A stretch of DNA of 24,195 bases. Source: RFPW01 sp040401595. GTDB lineage: Bacteria > Pseudomonadota > Gammaproteobacteria > Burkholderiales > Burkholderiaceae_E. This document shows, in pieces, positions 15,516-24,109 of the stretch (its first letter is position 1; each line of letters starts with the position of its first letter). The position numbers and the translations under genes are program-made. The stretch covers positions 1-24,195 of the forward strand of contig JBBAOE010000035.1 of NCBI GenBank assembly GCA_040401595.1, read 5' to 3'. Under the pieces are notes generated by a model. That model saw only the letters and a program-made list of their open reading frames with translations, did no database searches and was not told the DNA's origin.

Positions 15516-16127
15516 TCAACCGAGCGCAAATTCTGCAGTGTCGACGTCTTCAGCAAAGCGCTCAACAAACATCCACTCACGAACAGCGGCGACAGCGGTG
15601 GGCCAGTCGCCCTGCTGGTCGATCGCTAGCTCCACGCGATGCGAAAGCGCTTTGCGCGTTTGTTCAAGACTGGCGCGCAAGGCCTCGAGCGCAGCTGGAT
15701 CGGCTGCATCGCGAGCCTCATCGAGCGCCTCGCGCCAGGCCATCTGCTGACGCAGGAAGGCAGCAGGCATTGCGGTATTGGATTCAGCACGGATCGCATG
15801 GCCGTGTCGCTCGCAGAGCGCAGCCGCGCGTTTGACCGGGTCACGAAGGATCCGCACCGCTTCGTTCGCAGCAGTCGCCCACTGCACGGCGACCCTGCGG
15901 TCAGATTCCGAAGCGGTCGCGAAACGATCCGGATGGACGATGCCCTGCACGCCTCGATAAGCCGACTCGAGCGCAGCACGATCGAGCGCATACCGAACCG
16001 GCAAGTCAAAGAGGGCAAATGGATCATTCAAATTCGTCGCATCAAGACCAACCGGCCCCTGCTGCGAAGTCTTCAAAGGCGAATCAAGGCCGGCGGCACG
16101 AACGCCGCCTGGCAAGGGCTGAGTCAC
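15516..16127 (-). CDS. hscB: J-domain co-chaperone HscB
   Basis: Stimulates HscA ATPase and delivers IscU to it. The J domain runs from about 35 (NDPFALFDLPVRYALD) and contains the essential HPD at 65-67. A C-terminal three-helix region (FLRQQMAWREALDEA to the end) is the IscU-binding part. The 203-residue length exceeds E. coli HscB (171) because of about 30 extra N-terminal residues when read from GTG at 16127. TTG at the TNLNDPF segment (residue 33) would give a more typical length, so the true start is uncertain. It lies 9 bp after iscA. Confidence 0.94.
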   Translation of the reverse strand: MTQPLPGGVRAAGLDSPLKTSQQGPVGLDATNLNDPFALFDLPVRYALDRAALESAYRGVQGIVHPDRFATASESDRRVAVQWATAANEAVRILRDPVKRAAALCERHGHAIRAESNTAMPAAFLRQQMAWREALDEARDAADPAALEALRASLEQTRKALSHRVELAIDQQGDWPTAVAAVREWMFVERFAEDVDTAEFALG

Positions 16128-16136
16128 AACAATCTC

Positions 16137-16460
16137 TCAGACGTTAAATGATTCGCCGCAGCCGCACTCGCTCTTGACGTTGGGGTTCTGAAAACGGAAT
16201 CCCTCGTTAAGACCTTCACGGACAAAATCCAGCTCGGTCCCGTCCAGATAGGGCAAGCTTTTCGGATCAATCAGGACGCGCACACCGTGACTCTCGAACT
16301 CAAGATCCCCATCGGTTGGCGCGTCTGCGAATTCGAGTTTGTAGGCCATCCCGGAGCACCCCGTGGTGCGAACACCCAGGCGCAACCCAATTCCCTTTCC
16401 ACGATTTTCGAGATAACGCGTCACATGACGGGCCGCGCTCTCGCTGAGGGTGACAGCCAT
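16137..16460 (-). CDS. iscA: A-type Fe-S carrier IscA
   Basis: A 107-residue A-type carrier that delivers clusters to apoproteins. The three conserved cysteines are present: C35 (RTTGCSGMAY), C99 and C101 (SECGCGESF). Length equals E. coli IscA (107). The ribosome binding site AAGGA, 6 nt before the ATG, overlaps the iscU stop (TAAGGA), so the two genes are tightly coupled. Confidence 0.97.
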   Translation of the reverse strand: MAVTLSESAARHVTRYLENRGKGIGLRLGVRTTGCSGMAYKLEFADAPTDGDLEFESHGVRVLIDPKSLPYLDGTELDFVREGLNEGFRFQNPNVKSECGCGESFNV

Positions 16461-16469
16461 ATAAAGTCC

Positions 16470-16913
16470 TTAGGCAGGCTGCGCCACAGCGTGAGCTGCC
16501 GGCTGCGCCGAGGCGGTTTCCTGGGAAGCATGGGCTGACTGACGATGGCGGTAGTCCTCGACCGCCGCTTTGATCGCATCCTCGGCCAGGATCGAGCAGT
16601 GGATCTTGACGGGCGGAAGCGCGAGTTCCTGAGCGATTTCAGTATTTCGAATGGTCATGGCCTCGTCAAGGGTCTTGCCTTTGACCCATTCGGTCACCAA
16701 CGAACTCGACGCAATCGCCGAACCGCAACCATAGGTCTTGAACCGAGCATCCGTGATGACACCGCTCTCGTCGACTTTGATCTGAAGCTTCATCACGTCA
16801 CCGCACGCGGGGGCACCCACCATGCCTGTGCCGACCCCGGCTTCATCGCGCCCGAAGGCGCCGACATTGCGGGGGTTTTCGTAGTGATCGATTACTTTGT
16901 CGCTATAAGCCAT
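16470..16913 (-). CDS. iscU: Fe-S cluster scaffold IscU
   Basis: Scaffold on which IscS-derived sulfur and iron form [2Fe-2S] clusters. Cluster ligands C37, C63 and C106 and the accessory D39 and H105 are present. The HscA recognition motif LPPVK is at 99-103. The conserved body ends near residue 124. A tail of about 20 residues rich in Ala, Gln, His and Ser (QSAHASQETASAQPAAHAVA) extends past the E. coli length of 128. AAGGAA lies about 8 nt before the ATG. Confidence 0.97.
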   Translation of the reverse strand: MAYSDKVIDHYENPRNVGAFGRDEAGVGTGMVGAPACGDVMKLQIKVDESGVITDARFKTYGCGSAIASSSLVTEWVKGKTLDEAMTIRNTEIAQELALPPVKIHCSILAEDAIKAAVEDYRHRQSAHASQETASAQPAAHAVAQPA

Positions 16914-16958
16914 GGAACTATTCCTTGATAAATCGGAGCAGCGCTGAATGCGTCGCGA

Positions 16959-18167
16959 TCAGTGCGCAGCCCACTGCACGGTGTTGAGGTCGATCCCGTC
17001 CTGAAACATCTCCCACAGAGGGGACATTTCGCGCAGTCGGCCGACCTTATCCTTGAGCAGCTGAACCGTAAAGTCCACGTCGGCCTCTGTCGTGAACCGA
17101 CCCAACGAAAACCGGATTGAACTGTGGGCAAGTTCATCGCTACGCCCCAGGGCGCGCAACACATACGACGGTTCAAGACTCGCGGAGGTGCAGGCGGAAC
17201 CCGAGGACACCGCAATGTCCTTGATCGCCATGATGAGCGATTCGCCTTCGACAAAGGCGAAGCTGACATTCAGGTTGTGCGGAACCCGATTGTCCAGATG
17301 CCCATTGAGAAAAACTTCATCCATGGTGGACAAACCCGTCCACAAGCGATCCCGCAACATCCGGATGCGGTCATTTTCGACCGCCATTTCAAGACGCGCG
17401 AGCCGGAACGCCTCGCCCATGCCAACGATCTGGTGCGTGGCGAGTGTGCCAGAGCGAAATCCCCGCTCATGTCCACCACCGTGAATCTGTGCCTCGATAC
17501 GCACCCGAGGTTTGCGCCGTACAAACAGGGCACCCATGCCTTTAGGGCCATACGTCTTGTGCGCTGAAAAACTCATTAGATCGACCGGCAGATTAGCCAG
17601 ATCAATACTGACTTTGCCAGTCGACTGCGCCGCATCCACATGGAAAACAATGCCGCGCTCGCGGCAGAGGTTTCCGATGGCGACGATGTCCTGAATGACG
17701 CCAATCTCGTTATTGACGTGCATGACCGACACGACGGTGGTGTCCGGGCGCAAACTGTCGCGCAGGCGATCGAGATCGACCAGACCGTCCTCGAGTACAT
17801 CCAGATAGGTCACTTCGAAGCCGACCCGCTCGAGTTCACGCAAGGTATCGAGCGTGGCCTTGTGCTCCGTACGCAGCGAAACCAGATGGCGCCCGCGCTC
17901 ACGGTTGAACTGGGCCGCCCCTTTGAGGGCGAGATTGATGGATTCCGTCGCACCGGACGTCCAGACGATCTCACGTGAATCCGCGCCAACCAGAGCCGCC
18001 ACATCGATCCGCGCAGCCTCGACCGCCTCTTCGGCGCGCCACCCATAGGCGTGACTGCGCGAGGCGGGGTTACCAAAGTCCTCGCGCAAAAACGGGAGCA
18101 TGGCATCCACCACTCGGGGGTCGACCGGGGTGGTGGCGGAGTAATCGAGATAGATCGGCTGTTTCAT
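16959..18167 (-). CDS. iscS: Cysteine desulfurase IscS
   Basis: PLP enzyme that converts cysteine to alanine and passes persulfide sulfur to IscU and other acceptors. The 402-residue protein aligns along its length with E. coli IscS. PLP lysine K204 lies in SFSAHKTYGPKG and the active-site loop cysteine C326 in SSGSACTSAS. HVDAAQSTGK and HGGGHERGFRSGT are intact, as is the C-terminal SPLWEMFQDGIDL that docks partners. The start at MKQPIYLDYSATTP matches the family; an upstream start would add 18 residues with no counterpart. It lies 25 bp after iscR and 45 bp before iscU. Confidence 0.97.
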   Translation of the reverse strand: MKQPIYLDYSATTPVDPRVVDAMLPFLREDFGNPASRSHAYGWRAEEAVEAARIDVAALVGADSREIVWTSGATESINLALKGAAQFNRERGRHLVSLRTEHKATLDTLRELERVGFEVTYLDVLEDGLVDLDRLRDSLRPDTTVVSVMHVNNEIGVIQDIVAIGNLCRERGIVFHVDAAQSTGKVSIDLANLPVDLMSFSAHKTYGPKGMGALFVRRKPRVRIEAQIHGGGHERGFRSGTLATHQIVGMGEAFRLARLEMAVENDRIRMLRDRLWTGLSTMDEVFLNGHLDNRVPHNLNVSFAFVEGESLIMAIKDIAVSSGSACTSASLEPSYVLRALGRSDELAHSSIRFSLGRFTTEADVDFTVQLLKDKVGRLREMSPLWEMFQDGIDLNTVQWAAH

Positions 18168-18192
18168 GATGGTGCTCAATCGGACAAAACGT

Positions 18193-18723
18193 TCAATTCG
18201 CGAGGCTGGTTCGCAAACCATTCAAATCGATGGGCTGTAGCGTGGAGGTCGGCAATTCGAGGGCCGCGCGATGCTCCCGAAGGATTGACACTGGCGCGGG
18301 GCGCACGGTGGTCGCCCGACTGCGCTGCTGGTCGACCAGATCGGCCAGACTCACGGAATTCAGATACTCGAGCATCTTGACATTCAGATTCGACCACAAC
18401 TCGTGGGTCATGCAGGGACCGTCGTCGTGACAATCCTCGCGCCCGCCACAGTGCGTCGCATCGAGCGGCTCGTCGACGGCGAAGATGACTTCGGCAACCG
18501 AGATCAGCTGCGGTCCACGACCGAGGGTATAGCCACCGCCCGGCCCCCGGGTACTCTCGACGAGTTCGTGACGGCGCAGCCGCCCGAACAACTGTTCGAG
18601 ATACGAGAGTGAAATTTTCTGACGCTGGCTGATACCCGCCAACGTGACCGGCCCGTGTTGCTGGCGCATCGCCAGATCAATCATCGCCGTCACTGCAAAC
18701 CGACCCTTGGTGGTCAAACGCAC
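18193..18723 (-). CDS. iscR: Rrf2-family Fe-S regulator IscR
   Basis: [2Fe-2S] transcription factor that represses the isc operon when loaded with cluster. The 176-residue protein has the N-terminal winged helix (MRLTTKGRFAVTAMIDLA, then SLSYLEQLFGRLRRHELV) and ligand cysteines C92, C98 and C104 (HCGGREDCHDDGPCM). The start is GTG, with GAGGAGG 7 nt upstream; a closer ATG upstream is out of frame. It is the first gene of the operon, directly behind a promoter with two IscR-like boxes. Confidence 0.96.
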   Translation of the reverse strand: MRLTTKGRFAVTAMIDLAMRQQHGPVTLAGISQRQKISLSYLEQLFGRLRRHELVESTRGPGGGYTLGRGPQLISVAEVIFAVDEPLDATHCGGREDCHDDGPCMTHELWSNLNVKMLEYLNSVSLADLVDQQRSRATTVRPAPVSILREHRAALELPTSTLQPIDLNGLRTSLAN

Positions 18724-18754
18724 TGCATTGCCTCCTCGGCTGGAATGCCCCGGA

Positions 18755-18808
18755 AATCCCCAGCATTTCAGTCAAGTATAGCAAAGACCCAGCGTTTTAG
18801 TCAACCAT
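18755..18808 (-). promoter_or_regulatory. isc operon promoter with two tandem IscR-like boxes
   Basis: Reading the minus strand, -35 TTGACT (18799-18804) and -10 TATACT (18775-18780) are 18 bp apart, a good sigma70 promoter. Two related 25-bp segments, 18755-18779 and 18784-18808, both contain TTGACTrAAAyGCTGGG. The first reads ATACTTGACTGAAATGCTGG onwards and resembles the E. coli type 1 IscR site. One box covers the -35 and the other begins at the -10, so bound IscR would block polymerase. Confidence 0.75.
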
Positions 18809-18878
18809 TAAAGCGCGATGTGCCGAGCGCCGCGGGCTCGGCCGCCCGTGCTGACCGAACCCGCCGCCCCACATCGGA

Positions 18879-19370
18879 TCAGGCGGCCGCTACCTGCGTG
18901 GCACGACGCTTTGCAACCTCAAGCAGGCCCGTGCAGGCGTCCTGAATGTAATCATAGGTTGTGTCAAAACCCTGAGTCCCGCCGTAATAAGGATCCGGGA
19001 TGGTCGCGCTCTCGTGATCGCTCGCGAAGCGCATCAGCAACTGCAGCTTGTGATGAAACTTCTTGGGCGCCTGTTGCTGAAGCAAGGACAGGTTGTCCCA
19101 GTCCATCGCGAGGATGAGGTCGAAGTTTTCGTAATCCACCTCTTCAATTCGACGGGCGCGCATCTGCGAGATGTCGATTCCTCGCTTGCTCGCGACCGAA
19201 ATGGCGCGCTTGTCTGGTGCCTCGCCCACATGGAAGGCGTGGGTACCGGCAGACGCCACCGTCACAACCTCCTCCAATCCTGCCTGCCGGATCAGGGATC
19301 GGAAAATCCCTTCGGCGATCGGGGATCGACAGATGTTGCCCATACAGACAAACAGAACACGGGTGGTCAT
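18879..19370 (-). CDS. Low-molecular-weight protein tyrosine phosphatase
   Basis: Cytoplasmic phosphatase of the LMW-PTP family, 163 residues from the chosen ATG. The P-loop CMGNICRS (C-x5-R-S) near the N-terminus holds the nucleophilic Cys and the phosphate-binding Arg. The general acid Asp lies in the late DPYYGG motif. HAFHVGEAPDKRAISVASKRGIDIS is the usual region following the first strand. The start at MTTRVLFVC fits family length but lacks a clear ribosome binding site; ATG at 19400 and GTG at 19427 are in-frame alternatives. It lies upstream of iscR in the same direction, separated by the isc promoter. The physiological target is unknown. Confidence 0.93.
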   Translation of the reverse strand: MTTRVLFVCMGNICRSPIAEGIFRSLIRQAGLEEVVTVASAGTHAFHVGEAPDKRAISVASKRGIDISQMRARRIEEVDYENFDLILAMDWDNLSLLQQQAPKKFHHKLQLLMRFASDHESATIPDPYYGGTQGFDTTYDYIQDACTGLLEVAKRRATQVAAA

Positions 19371-19564
19371 GGCGAGGGTGGTGGGTTCTTTCTTGGCCAT
19401 TTCAGCTCGGTCGCGTGTTGGTTTCACGAGGGTTGGGTCTGAATCAATGAACGATCAATGAAGTTTCACTGAGTCGCTGCATCCTTCCAGAGATATCAAA
19501 TAAAAATTGAAACGAAATGTGACTGAAAATCTTGAGCGGGCGATGCGTCATGGTCTGCCGGCCC

Positions 19565-21628
19565 TCAGGCCGCCCGCTCGGACGGAAAAGGAAGGACCGA
19601 AGCATTTGAGCCGCTCGCGCCAAACGCTTGTTGCTTGAGTCGTCCCAATTGGTCCCGAACTTTCGCGGCGGATTCAAATTCGAGATTCCGGGCGTGCTCC
19701 AGCATGAGTTTCTCCAGCCTGCGGATTTCGCGTGACACGTCCCGCTCACCCATGGCCTCGTAACGCGCCTGCTCCTCAGCCGCCTTGCGCTCGATATTGG
19801 CCGAATCCGGGTCGTAAACCCCGTCAATCAGGTCGCGGATCTGCTTGGTCACCCCTCTGGGAATAATCCCGTTGGCGGCATTGAACGCAATCTGCCGGCC
19901 CCGGCGGCGCTCGGTCTCATCGATGGCACGGCGCATTGAATCCGTCACCCGGTCCGCGTAGAGAATGGCGGTGCCTTCCAGATTGCGGGCGGCACGGCCA
20001 ATCGTCTGAATCAGGCTGCGTTCGCTGCGCAAAAAACCTTCCTTGTCCGCGTCCAGGATGGCCACCAACGAAACCTCGGGCAAATCCAGGCCCTCGCGCA
20101 GCAAATTGATGCCGACCAGAACATCGAAGGTTCCCAAGCGCAGATCCCTCAGAATTTCGACCCGCTCGACCGTGTCAATGTCAGAGTGGAGATAACGGAC
20201 CTTCACGCCGTGATCCGAGAGAAAATCCGTCAGGTCCTCGGACATGCGCTTGGTCAGCGTCGTCACCAGCACCCGTGCGCCGGTCGCGACCCGTAAATGG
20301 ATCTCTGAAAGCAAATCATCGACCTGCGTGCTTGCAGGGCGCACCTGAATGATGGGATCAACAAGACCCGTGGGCCGAACGACCTGCTCGACGATCGTTC
20401 CGGCCGACCGCTGGAGCTCGTAGGCCGCCGGCGTTGCCGAAACAAACGTCATCTGGCGCATGCGTTCCTCGAACTCATGGAACTGCAACGGGCGGTTGTC
20501 CATGGCGGACGGCAGGCGGAACCCGAAATTCACCAGGGTTTCCTTGCGGGACCGATCCCCGCGGTACATACCGCCGAGTTGGCCTACTGTGACGTGACTC
20601 TCATCGATGATCATCAGAGCATCGGCCGGCAAATAATCCACCAGAGTCGGTGGCGGATCGCCAGGGGCGGCACCCGACAGATGCCGGCTGTAGTTCTCGA
20701 TGCCCTTGCAAAAACCGAGCTCCTGAAGCATTTCCAGATCGAAGCGCGTGCGCTGTTCGATGCGCTGGGCCTCGACGAATTTGCCCTGCTCGTTGAAAAA
20801 ACGGACCCGCTCGACGAGTTCGGCCTTGATATTGTCAATCGCCCGCATGACCGTCTCACGCGGGGTGACATAGTGGCTCCCGGGGTACAAGGTGAAGCGC
20901 GGAATCTTCTGACGCATCCGTCCCGTCAACGGATCGAAGAGCGACAGTGAAGCCACCTCGTCATCGACGAGTTCAATCCGAACGGCCAGTTCCGCGTGCT
21001 CGGCCGGGAACACATCGATCGTGTCGCCGCGGACCCGAAACGTCCCGCGGCCAAAATCGGTGTCATTGCGCTTGTACTGCATCGAGACGAGGCGTCGCAG
21101 CAAGTCGCGCTGAGACATCGGGTCCCGTACCCGCAGGCTGGCAACCATCGCGTGGTAGTCGGACGGGTTCCCGATCCCGTAGATGCAACTGACCGTCCCG
21201 ACGATGATCGTGTCTCGGCGCTCGAGCAGGCTCTTGGTCGCCGACAGGCGCATCTGCTCAATATGCTCGTTGATCGACGAATCTTTCTCGATAAACAGGT
21301 CGCGCTGAGGGACGTAGGCCTCTGGCTGGTAATAGTCGTAATAGGAAACGAAGTACTCGACCGCATTTTCCGGGAAAAACTCCCGCATCTCCGAATAGAG
21401 CTGGGCGGCGAGGGTTTTGTTGGGCGCGAGAATCAGGGCCGGCCGACCGCACTGGGCGATGACGTTGGCCATGGTGAAGGTTTTGCCCGATCCCGTGACA
21501 CCCAGCAAGGTCTGAAATGCTAGGCCGTCGCCAATCCCTTCCACCAGACGAGCGATCGCCTCCGGCTGATCCCCGGCGGGCGGAAACGGCTGATGAAGAC
21601 GAAACGGACTACCCGGAAAGGTGAGCAT
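19565..21628 (-). CDS. uvrB: Excinuclease ABC subunit B
   Basis: Damage-verification helicase of nucleotide excision repair; it loads with UvrA and recruits UvrC. The 687-residue protein carries Walker A GVTGSGKTF (43-51), the beta-hairpin YYDYYQPEAYVP (97-108) that locks onto DNA, the DESH box (in MIIDESHVTVGQLGG) and helicase motifs INLLREGLDLPEVS and QTIGRAARN. A C-terminal UVR motif (LEKLMLEHARNLEFESAAKVRDQ, about 645-670) contacts UvrC. The start at MLTFPGSPFRL fits E. coli UvrB (673 residues); a longer frame from 21721 would add 31 unrelated residues. No strong ribosome binding site and no clear LexA box (CTGT-N8-ACAG) are visible upstream. It is divergent from the aminotransferase across about 250 bp. 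Confidence 0.97.
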   Translation of the reverse strand: MLTFPGSPFRLHQPFPPAGDQPEAIARLVEGIGDGLAFQTLLGVTGSGKTFTMANVIAQCGRPALILAPNKTLAAQLYSEMREFFPENAVEYFVSYYDYYQPEAYVPQRDLFIEKDSSINEHIEQMRLSATKSLLERRDTIIVGTVSCIYGIGNPSDYHAMVASLRVRDPMSQRDLLRRLVSMQYKRNDTDFGRGTFRVRGDTIDVFPAEHAELAVRIELVDDEVASLSLFDPLTGRMRQKIPRFTLYPGSHYVTPRETVMRAIDNIKAELVERVRFFNEQGKFVEAQRIEQRTRFDLEMLQELGFCKGIENYSRHLSGAAPGDPPPTLVDYLPADALMIIDESHVTVGQLGGMYRGDRSRKETLVNFGFRLPSAMDNRPLQFHEFEERMRQMTFVSATPAAYELQRSAGTIVEQVVRPTGLVDPIIQVRPASTQVDDLLSEIHLRVATGARVLVTTLTKRMSEDLTDFLSDHGVKVRYLHSDIDTVERVEILRDLRLGTFDVLVGINLLREGLDLPEVSLVAILDADKEGFLRSERSLIQTIGRAARNLEGTAILYADRVTDSMRRAIDETERRRGRQIAFNAANGIIPRGVTKQIRDLIDGVYDPDSANIERKAAEEQARYEAMGERDVSREIRRLEKLMLEHARNLEFESAAKVRDQLGRLKQQAFGASGSNASVLPFPSERAA

Positions 21629-21876
21629 CGAGACGATGAGGAAAGTTGGGAAAACGAACCGGGTGGCCTGAAGAACCACCCATTGCCTCTTCCGCGCCGC
21701 CAGAACGCCGACCAGCCCCAAAATGGGGCCGTGTTAGAATTCGAGGCTCGGTCAATAGCACGCCGAACGTTGAATTATCGCTCCGACGCGCAGAAAAAGC
21801 CATAGTGAAGTGCACCGGTTTGATGCTTTCGCCGGCGGCGAATTCCTCCTTTCATCCTTCCCTCGTGATTTGAGCC

Positions 21877-23076
21877 ATGCGAACCCCGTTTGCCGAAGTT
21901 CCACTTGCACCGCGCGATCCCATCCTCGGCCTGACTGAAGCCTTTCAGGCTGACACCCGATCCACCAAGGTCAATCTCGGTGTGGGTGTGTACACCGACG
22001 AATCGGGAAAACTGCCCCTGTTAGGCGCGGTTCGTGAAGCCGAGCGCCAGCGAGTGGAGCAAATGCCCGCGCGGGGTTATTTGCCCATCGATGGCCTAGC
22101 CACCTACGACCGGGCCGTCCAGTCGCTCCTGTTTGGGGCCGACTCCGACCTGATCACGCAAGGGCGGGTCTGCACGGCCCAGGCCATCGGGGGCACCGGG
22201 GCTTTGCGCATCGGCGCAGACTTGCTCAAGCGCTTCGTGCCGGACGCCGAGGTCTGGATCAGCGACCCGAGCTGGGAGAACCATCGGGCCCTGTTCGAGG
22301 CGGCCGGTTTCAAGGTCAATACCTATCCTTACCACGATGAACAGACCGACGGGGTCGCATTCGACGCGATGAAGGCGTGCCTGAGCGCCCTGCCCGCCCG
22401 CTCGATCGTCGTCCTCCACGCCTGCTGCCACAACCCCACGGGCGCCGACCTCAGCCCGGCCCAGTGGCGCGAAGTCGTCGCGCTTTGCAAAGACGCCGAC
22501 CTGGTGCCTTTCCTCGACATGGCCTATCAAGGGTTTGCGGACGGCATCGCAGAGGACGGCTTGGCCGTCCGACTCTTCGCGGAAAGCGGCCTGGATTTTC
22601 TGGTGTCGAGTTCTTTTTCAAAATCATTCTCGCTCTATGGCGAACGGGTTGGCGCCCTCTCCGTCGTTTGCACCGACAAGGACGAGTCCACCCGCCTCGT
22701 GAGCCAACTCAAGCGCGTCATTCGGACGAACTACTCCAGCCCGCCCACCCACGGTAGCGCCATCGTCGCAGCGATCCTGACGACACCGGATTTGCGCCAG
22801 CAGTGGGAGGAAGAACTCGGCCACATGCGCGACCGCATCCGAACCATGCGCCAGCACTTCGTGGCGAAACTCGCCGAGCATGCGCCAGAGCACGACTTCT
22901 CATTCATCGCCGCGCAGCGTGGCATGTTCAGTTATTCGGGTCTTTCCAGCACCCAGGTTGACCGCTTGCGCGAAGAATTTGGCATCTATGCCCTGTCGAC
23001 CGGTCGAATCTGCGTCGCGGCACTCAATGACCGCAACATCGACTACGTCGTGGAAGCCGTCGCGAAGGTGGTCTGA
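21877..23076 (+). CDS. Aspartate/aromatic-amino-acid aminotransferase (class I, AspC/TyrB type)
   Basis: PLP enzyme of fold type I, subgroup I-alpha, that transfers amino groups between aspartate or aromatic amino acids and 2-oxoglutarate. The 399-residue length matches E. coli AspC/TyrB (396-397). PLP contacts are the GGTGALR loop (106-111 region), N186 in HNPTG, D214 and Y217 in FLDMAYQGF, and the Schiff-base lysine K249 in SSSFSKSFSLYGERVG. R377 (STGRICVAALN) would bind the alpha-carboxylate. Sequence alone does not decide between AspC and TyrB specificity. There is no strong ribosome binding site before the ATG. The last codon and stop (GTC TGA) begin a 13-bp tandem repeat. Confidence 0.95.
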   Translation: MRTPFAEVPLAPRDPILGLTEAFQADTRSTKVNLGVGVYTDESGKLPLLGAVREAERQRVEQMPARGYLPIDGLATYDRAVQSLLFGADSDLITQGRVCTAQAIGGTGALRIGADLLKRFVPDAEVWISDPSWENHRALFEAAGFKVNTYPYHDEQTDGVAFDAMKACLSALPARSIVVLHACCHNPTGADLSPAQWREVVALCKDADLVPFLDMAYQGFADGIAEDGLAVRLFAESGLDFLVSSSFSKSFSLYGERVGALSVVCTDKDESTRLVSQLKRVIRTNYSSPPTHGSAIVAAILTTPDLRQQWEEELGHMRDRIRTMRQHFVAKLAEHAPEHDFSFIAAQRGMFSYSGLSSTQVDRLREEFGIYALSTGRICVAALNDRNIDYVVEAVAKVV

Positions 23077-23122
23077 GATGGTTGTCTGAGAAGATCGTCT
23101 GAGAAGGTCTTCTAAGAAAGGC
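23071..23122. repeat. 13-bp tandem repeat starting at the aminotransferase stop
   Basis: Four units: GTCTGAGATGGTT (23071), GTCTGAGAAGATC (23084), GTCTGAGAAGGTC (23097) and TTCTAAGAAAGGC (23110). The coding sequence just before (GTCGCGAAGGTG) resembles the unit minus one base. Because 13 is 1 modulo 3, the TGA of the first three units falls in all three reading frames, and the TAA of the fourth is back in the gene's frame. Confidence 0.9.
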
Positions 23123-23137
23123 CTTCAATCGTCATCC

Positions 23138-23165
23138 GGCGCCCCCGCACGATCAGGGGTGCGCC
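23138..23165. terminator. Possible imperfect hairpin between convergent genes
   Basis: GGCGC.CCC pairs with GGG.GCGCC with one C/T mismatch, around a loop of about ten bases. It overlaps the stop of the hydrolase gene and follows the aminotransferase. No T-tract is present, so it is at best a weak bidirectional terminator. Confidence 0.25.
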
Positions 23166-24037
23166 CGAAGGAACGCGAGCACCTCATCCGCGACCCGGCC
23201 CGGTGCTTCGCGTTGCGGGAAGTGCCCAACGCCAGGCAACAGGCGCCGAACGTAAGGCCCTGAAAAGAAAGCCTCCTTGTTGGCCGACGTGGCGAGTGAA
23301 CTGACTCCGTCCGCTTCGCCGTGCAGCATCAGGGTTGGAACCAACAGCACCGGGGCAGGATTCAGCGCCAGTTCATCGGCCGCATAGGCGGGATCACCCA
23401 GCGCATGGCCCCAGCGATGGCGGTAGGAGTGCAGGACAATATCGGGCCAGTCGTCATTGTCAAAAGCATCAGCGGTTGCCTCAAATTCGGCGGGCTCATA
23501 CCAGCCGCTTGGCGCCCACAGGTCCCACATCATGCGTGAGAAGTTGCGACGATCCTGACGAACAAACGAGTCGCCACGCGGAGTTGCCATCAGCCAGTGA
23601 TACCAGTAACGATGCGCCTGCTCGAGCGAAATGACCTGATCTGGAAGGTTCGTGCCATATCCCACCGAGAGCATGACCAAATGACTAGCAATTCCCGGCA
23701 TCAGGCCACAGGCGATCGCAACCGCTCTTGCGCCCCAGTCGTGCCCAACCAGCGCCGGCCGAGAGAGGCCCAGCGCGTCCACAAATTCGATCAGATCCCG
23801 CCCGAGCGAGGCCAACTGGCCAGTCCGGGGCGTATCGGTGCGCAGAAACGTTGTTGGTGAATAGCCACGCAGCGCCGGAACAATGACCCGATAACCAGCC
23901 TGCGCCAGGCGGGGCGCAACGGCATTCCAGCAGCGTGGGCTATCCGGCCAGCCGTGGACAAGAATGACGGAGGCAGATCCCTGAGGATTCCACTCCTCAT
24001 AGGCCACCCGCAGCAGCGAGGTGTCGACAAAGTTCAT
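23153..24037 (-). CDS. Alpha/beta hydrolase, epoxide-hydrolase/dehalogenase-like
   Basis: A 294-residue cytoplasmic alpha/beta-fold hydrolase. The oxyanion motif HGWPDSP is at 29-35. The nucleophile elbow GHDWGA gives Asp, not Ser, as nucleophile (D100), which points to the epoxide hydrolase / haloalkane dehalogenase branch. The acid is probably D243 (HGEADGV) and the base H272 (GVGHFPQREAP). A cap domain rich in Trp and Tyr (about 136-215) includes YWYHWL and could supply the ring-opening tyrosines of epoxide hydrolases. Substrate is unknown. AGGAG lies about 9 nt before the ATG. It stands alone between the convergent aminotransferase and tRNA-Asn. Confidence 0.88.
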   Translation of the reverse strand: MNFVDTSLLRVAYEEWNPQGSASVILVHGWPDSPRCWNAVAPRLAQAGYRVIVPALRGYSPTTFLRTDTPRTGQLASLGRDLIEFVDALGLSRPALVGHDWGARAVAIACGLMPGIASHLVMLSVGYGTNLPDQVISLEQAHRYWYHWLMATPRGDSFVRQDRRNFSRMMWDLWAPSGWYEPAEFEATADAFDNDDWPDIVLHSYRHRWGHALGDPAYAADELALNPAPVLLVPTLMLHGEADGVSSLATSANKEAFFSGPYVRRLLPGVGHFPQREAPGRVADEVLAFLRAHP

Positions 24038-24093
24038 GGATAGGACTCCTTACAATTCCCATCATGCCAGCAAACCAGCCACCGATTTTCTGT

Positions 24094-24099
24094 TAGACT
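24094..24099 (+). promoter_or_regulatory. Possible -10 of the tRNA-Asn promoter
   Basis: TAGACT lies 10 bp before the tRNA and is followed by a GC-rich discriminator (CCGCGGC), as in stringently controlled stable-RNA promoters. A good -35 is not visible about 17 bp upstream. Confidence 0.35.
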
Positions 24100-24109
24100 C
24101 CGCGGCTGT

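Noticed and set aside
21715..21729. GCCCC-AAAAT-GGGGC hairpin between uvrB and the aminotransferase as a terminator
   Set aside because: The stem is only 5 bp, it lacks a T-tract, and it lies between divergent genes where a terminator is not expected.
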